This document shows, piece by piece, positions 63,216 to 64,000 of a DNA stretch of 64,000 bases. Position numbers and translations under genes: made by a program. The notes below the pieces were generated by a model that searched no databases, was not told the DNA's origin, and worked only from the letters and a program-made list of their open reading frames with translations. Each line of letters begins with the position of its first letter. The stretch's first letter is position 1. Source of the DNA: Paulownia fortunei (taxonomy: Eukaryota > Streptophyta > Magnoliopsida > Lamiales > Paulowniaceae); assembly GCA_019321725.1 (NCBI GenBank), contig CM033123.1:2240960-2304959 (forward strand), given 5' to 3'.

Positions 63216-64000
63216 CTGGGTTTTGATATTATTTTGCGTATTTCAAATTGATTAATTTGTTTATGCATGTGTTAGTTGAGCGGTGCTAGAATTATATGAT
63301 TTTAATTATTTGATTGAATGAGTTTTAATTTTGAACAATTTATGGCCTTCGAATTTTTTTGAGATATAATTGTATTTTCGAGTCTTGTAATAAAGGGGGT
63401 GGATTTCGATTCCATAATTTCCCTTTTGATTCGATTTATTGCAATAGAAAATTAGAATTTTTTTTGTTGTAAAAACTGAAAATTCGAAGGACTTTCTTGT
63501 AATTAAAAGAAGAAGACTTAACTGCATCTTCTCCAAAATTCGGAGGACTTGGCTGCAATTAAGGAAAAATCAATTGAAGAATTGGGCTGCTGACCGCTGC
63601 AACAACGACGGTCGTTTCTGGCCGTGGTTCACGTGGAGGAGGTGGTGAGCATCAAAGCAGCACCGCCCGTTGCTGCATCTGTCGACGACGGCGGCCGACG
63701 GAGCGCCTGGATCGGGAAGCGACGACGGCGGCTACACCTTTGCGACGGTGAGTTGCTGGCTGCTGATTTAGGCGACGGGAAGAGATGGTGCTAGTCGCTG
63801 CTCGTCCTCGCCCTCGGCTCCAAAGTGTGGGCGACGGTGGCTGCTGGAGAAATCCGATGACGGTGGTGGCTGGAGAATCCAGCTATGGCAGCTGAAGAAA
63901 ATCGGGGTCCGATTCAGAGCAGAAAAAAAAAATTGAAAATCAGAAATGGGTTGGATTTCTTATGCTCGGGTCGAATTTTTGATTTGGATCAATTAATGGG

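Larger units (their letters stand above)
61715..64000 (+). mobile_element. 5' part of a second LTR retrotransposon, cut by the window edge
   Basis: A 5' LTR, a tRNA-Met primer-binding site and a leader are visible. No gag or pol has begun by the end of the window. From about 63590 the leader becomes GC-rich with many GACGGCGG-type units. The LTR style and primer site suggest a Ty1/copia element, but without pol this is inference. Confidence 0.75.

Noticed and set aside
1..64000. CRISPR arrays, bacterial operons, rRNA genes and conserved plant microRNA sequences were looked for.
   Set aside because: None was seen; the repeats present are microsatellites, LTRs and dispersed plant repeats. The microRNA check was by eye against a few well-known families only.

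Overview
This is nuclear DNA of a flowering plant, most likely a eudicot. The intergenic DNA is very AT-rich, and the genes carry GT-AG introns with U-rich acceptors. The window holds plant-only families (MUTE-type stomatal bHLH, heavy-metal-associated isoprenylated protein, xylanase-inhibitor-like aspartic proteinase relatives) and Ty1/copia retrotransposons primed by initiator tRNA-Met. I cannot name the species. All gene names come from recognising protein families by eye; no database search was run.

Layout. (1) 1-1001: last two exons of a TVP38/TMEM64-type (SNARE-associated Golgi, VTT) membrane protein, + strand. (2) 2170-2619: a single-exon conserved plant protein of unknown function, +. 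(3) 4908-14403: a LUL/LOG2-like RING E3 ubiquitin ligase, +, with a 7.5 kb first intron. That intron holds a complete 4.3 kb Ty1/copia element on the opposite strand (6153-10443; 5-bp target duplication GATAC) whose pol is broken and whose gag is essentially missing. Exon 1 of the ligase appears to carry a one-base frameshift. (4) 14404-23790: no convincing gene. (5) 24324-26503: a large Gly/Asn-rich HIPP metallochaperone-like protein with a CaaX end, +. (6) 26504-45032: an 18.5 kb stretch without genes, containing old dispersed repeats, a perfect hairpin and G-rich tracts. (7) 45033-46354: the stomatal regulator MUTE, minus strand, three exons. (8) 47977-52375: a DSPTP1-like dual-specificity phosphatase, minus strand, with one apparent GC-AG intron and a CACTA transposon remnant in another intron. 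(9) 55540-61460: a tandem array of xylanase-inhibitor/EDGP-like genes, +. The first copy has a single-base frameshift and the second is intact. Extra promoter copies without genes point to lost members. (10) 61715-64000: 5' LTR, primer-binding site and leader of a second copia-type element that runs off the window.

The genes do not form a pathway. MUTE and the phosphatase are tandem on the minus strand, and the phosphatase 3' end limits the MUTE upstream region to about 1.6 kb. The proteinase-like pair is a young tandem duplication. I see no clear sign of a wholly new system. The most informative items are the two one-base frameshifts in otherwise well-kept genes, the GC-AG intron, the orphan promoter copies, and the repeat structures of the gene-poor interval.
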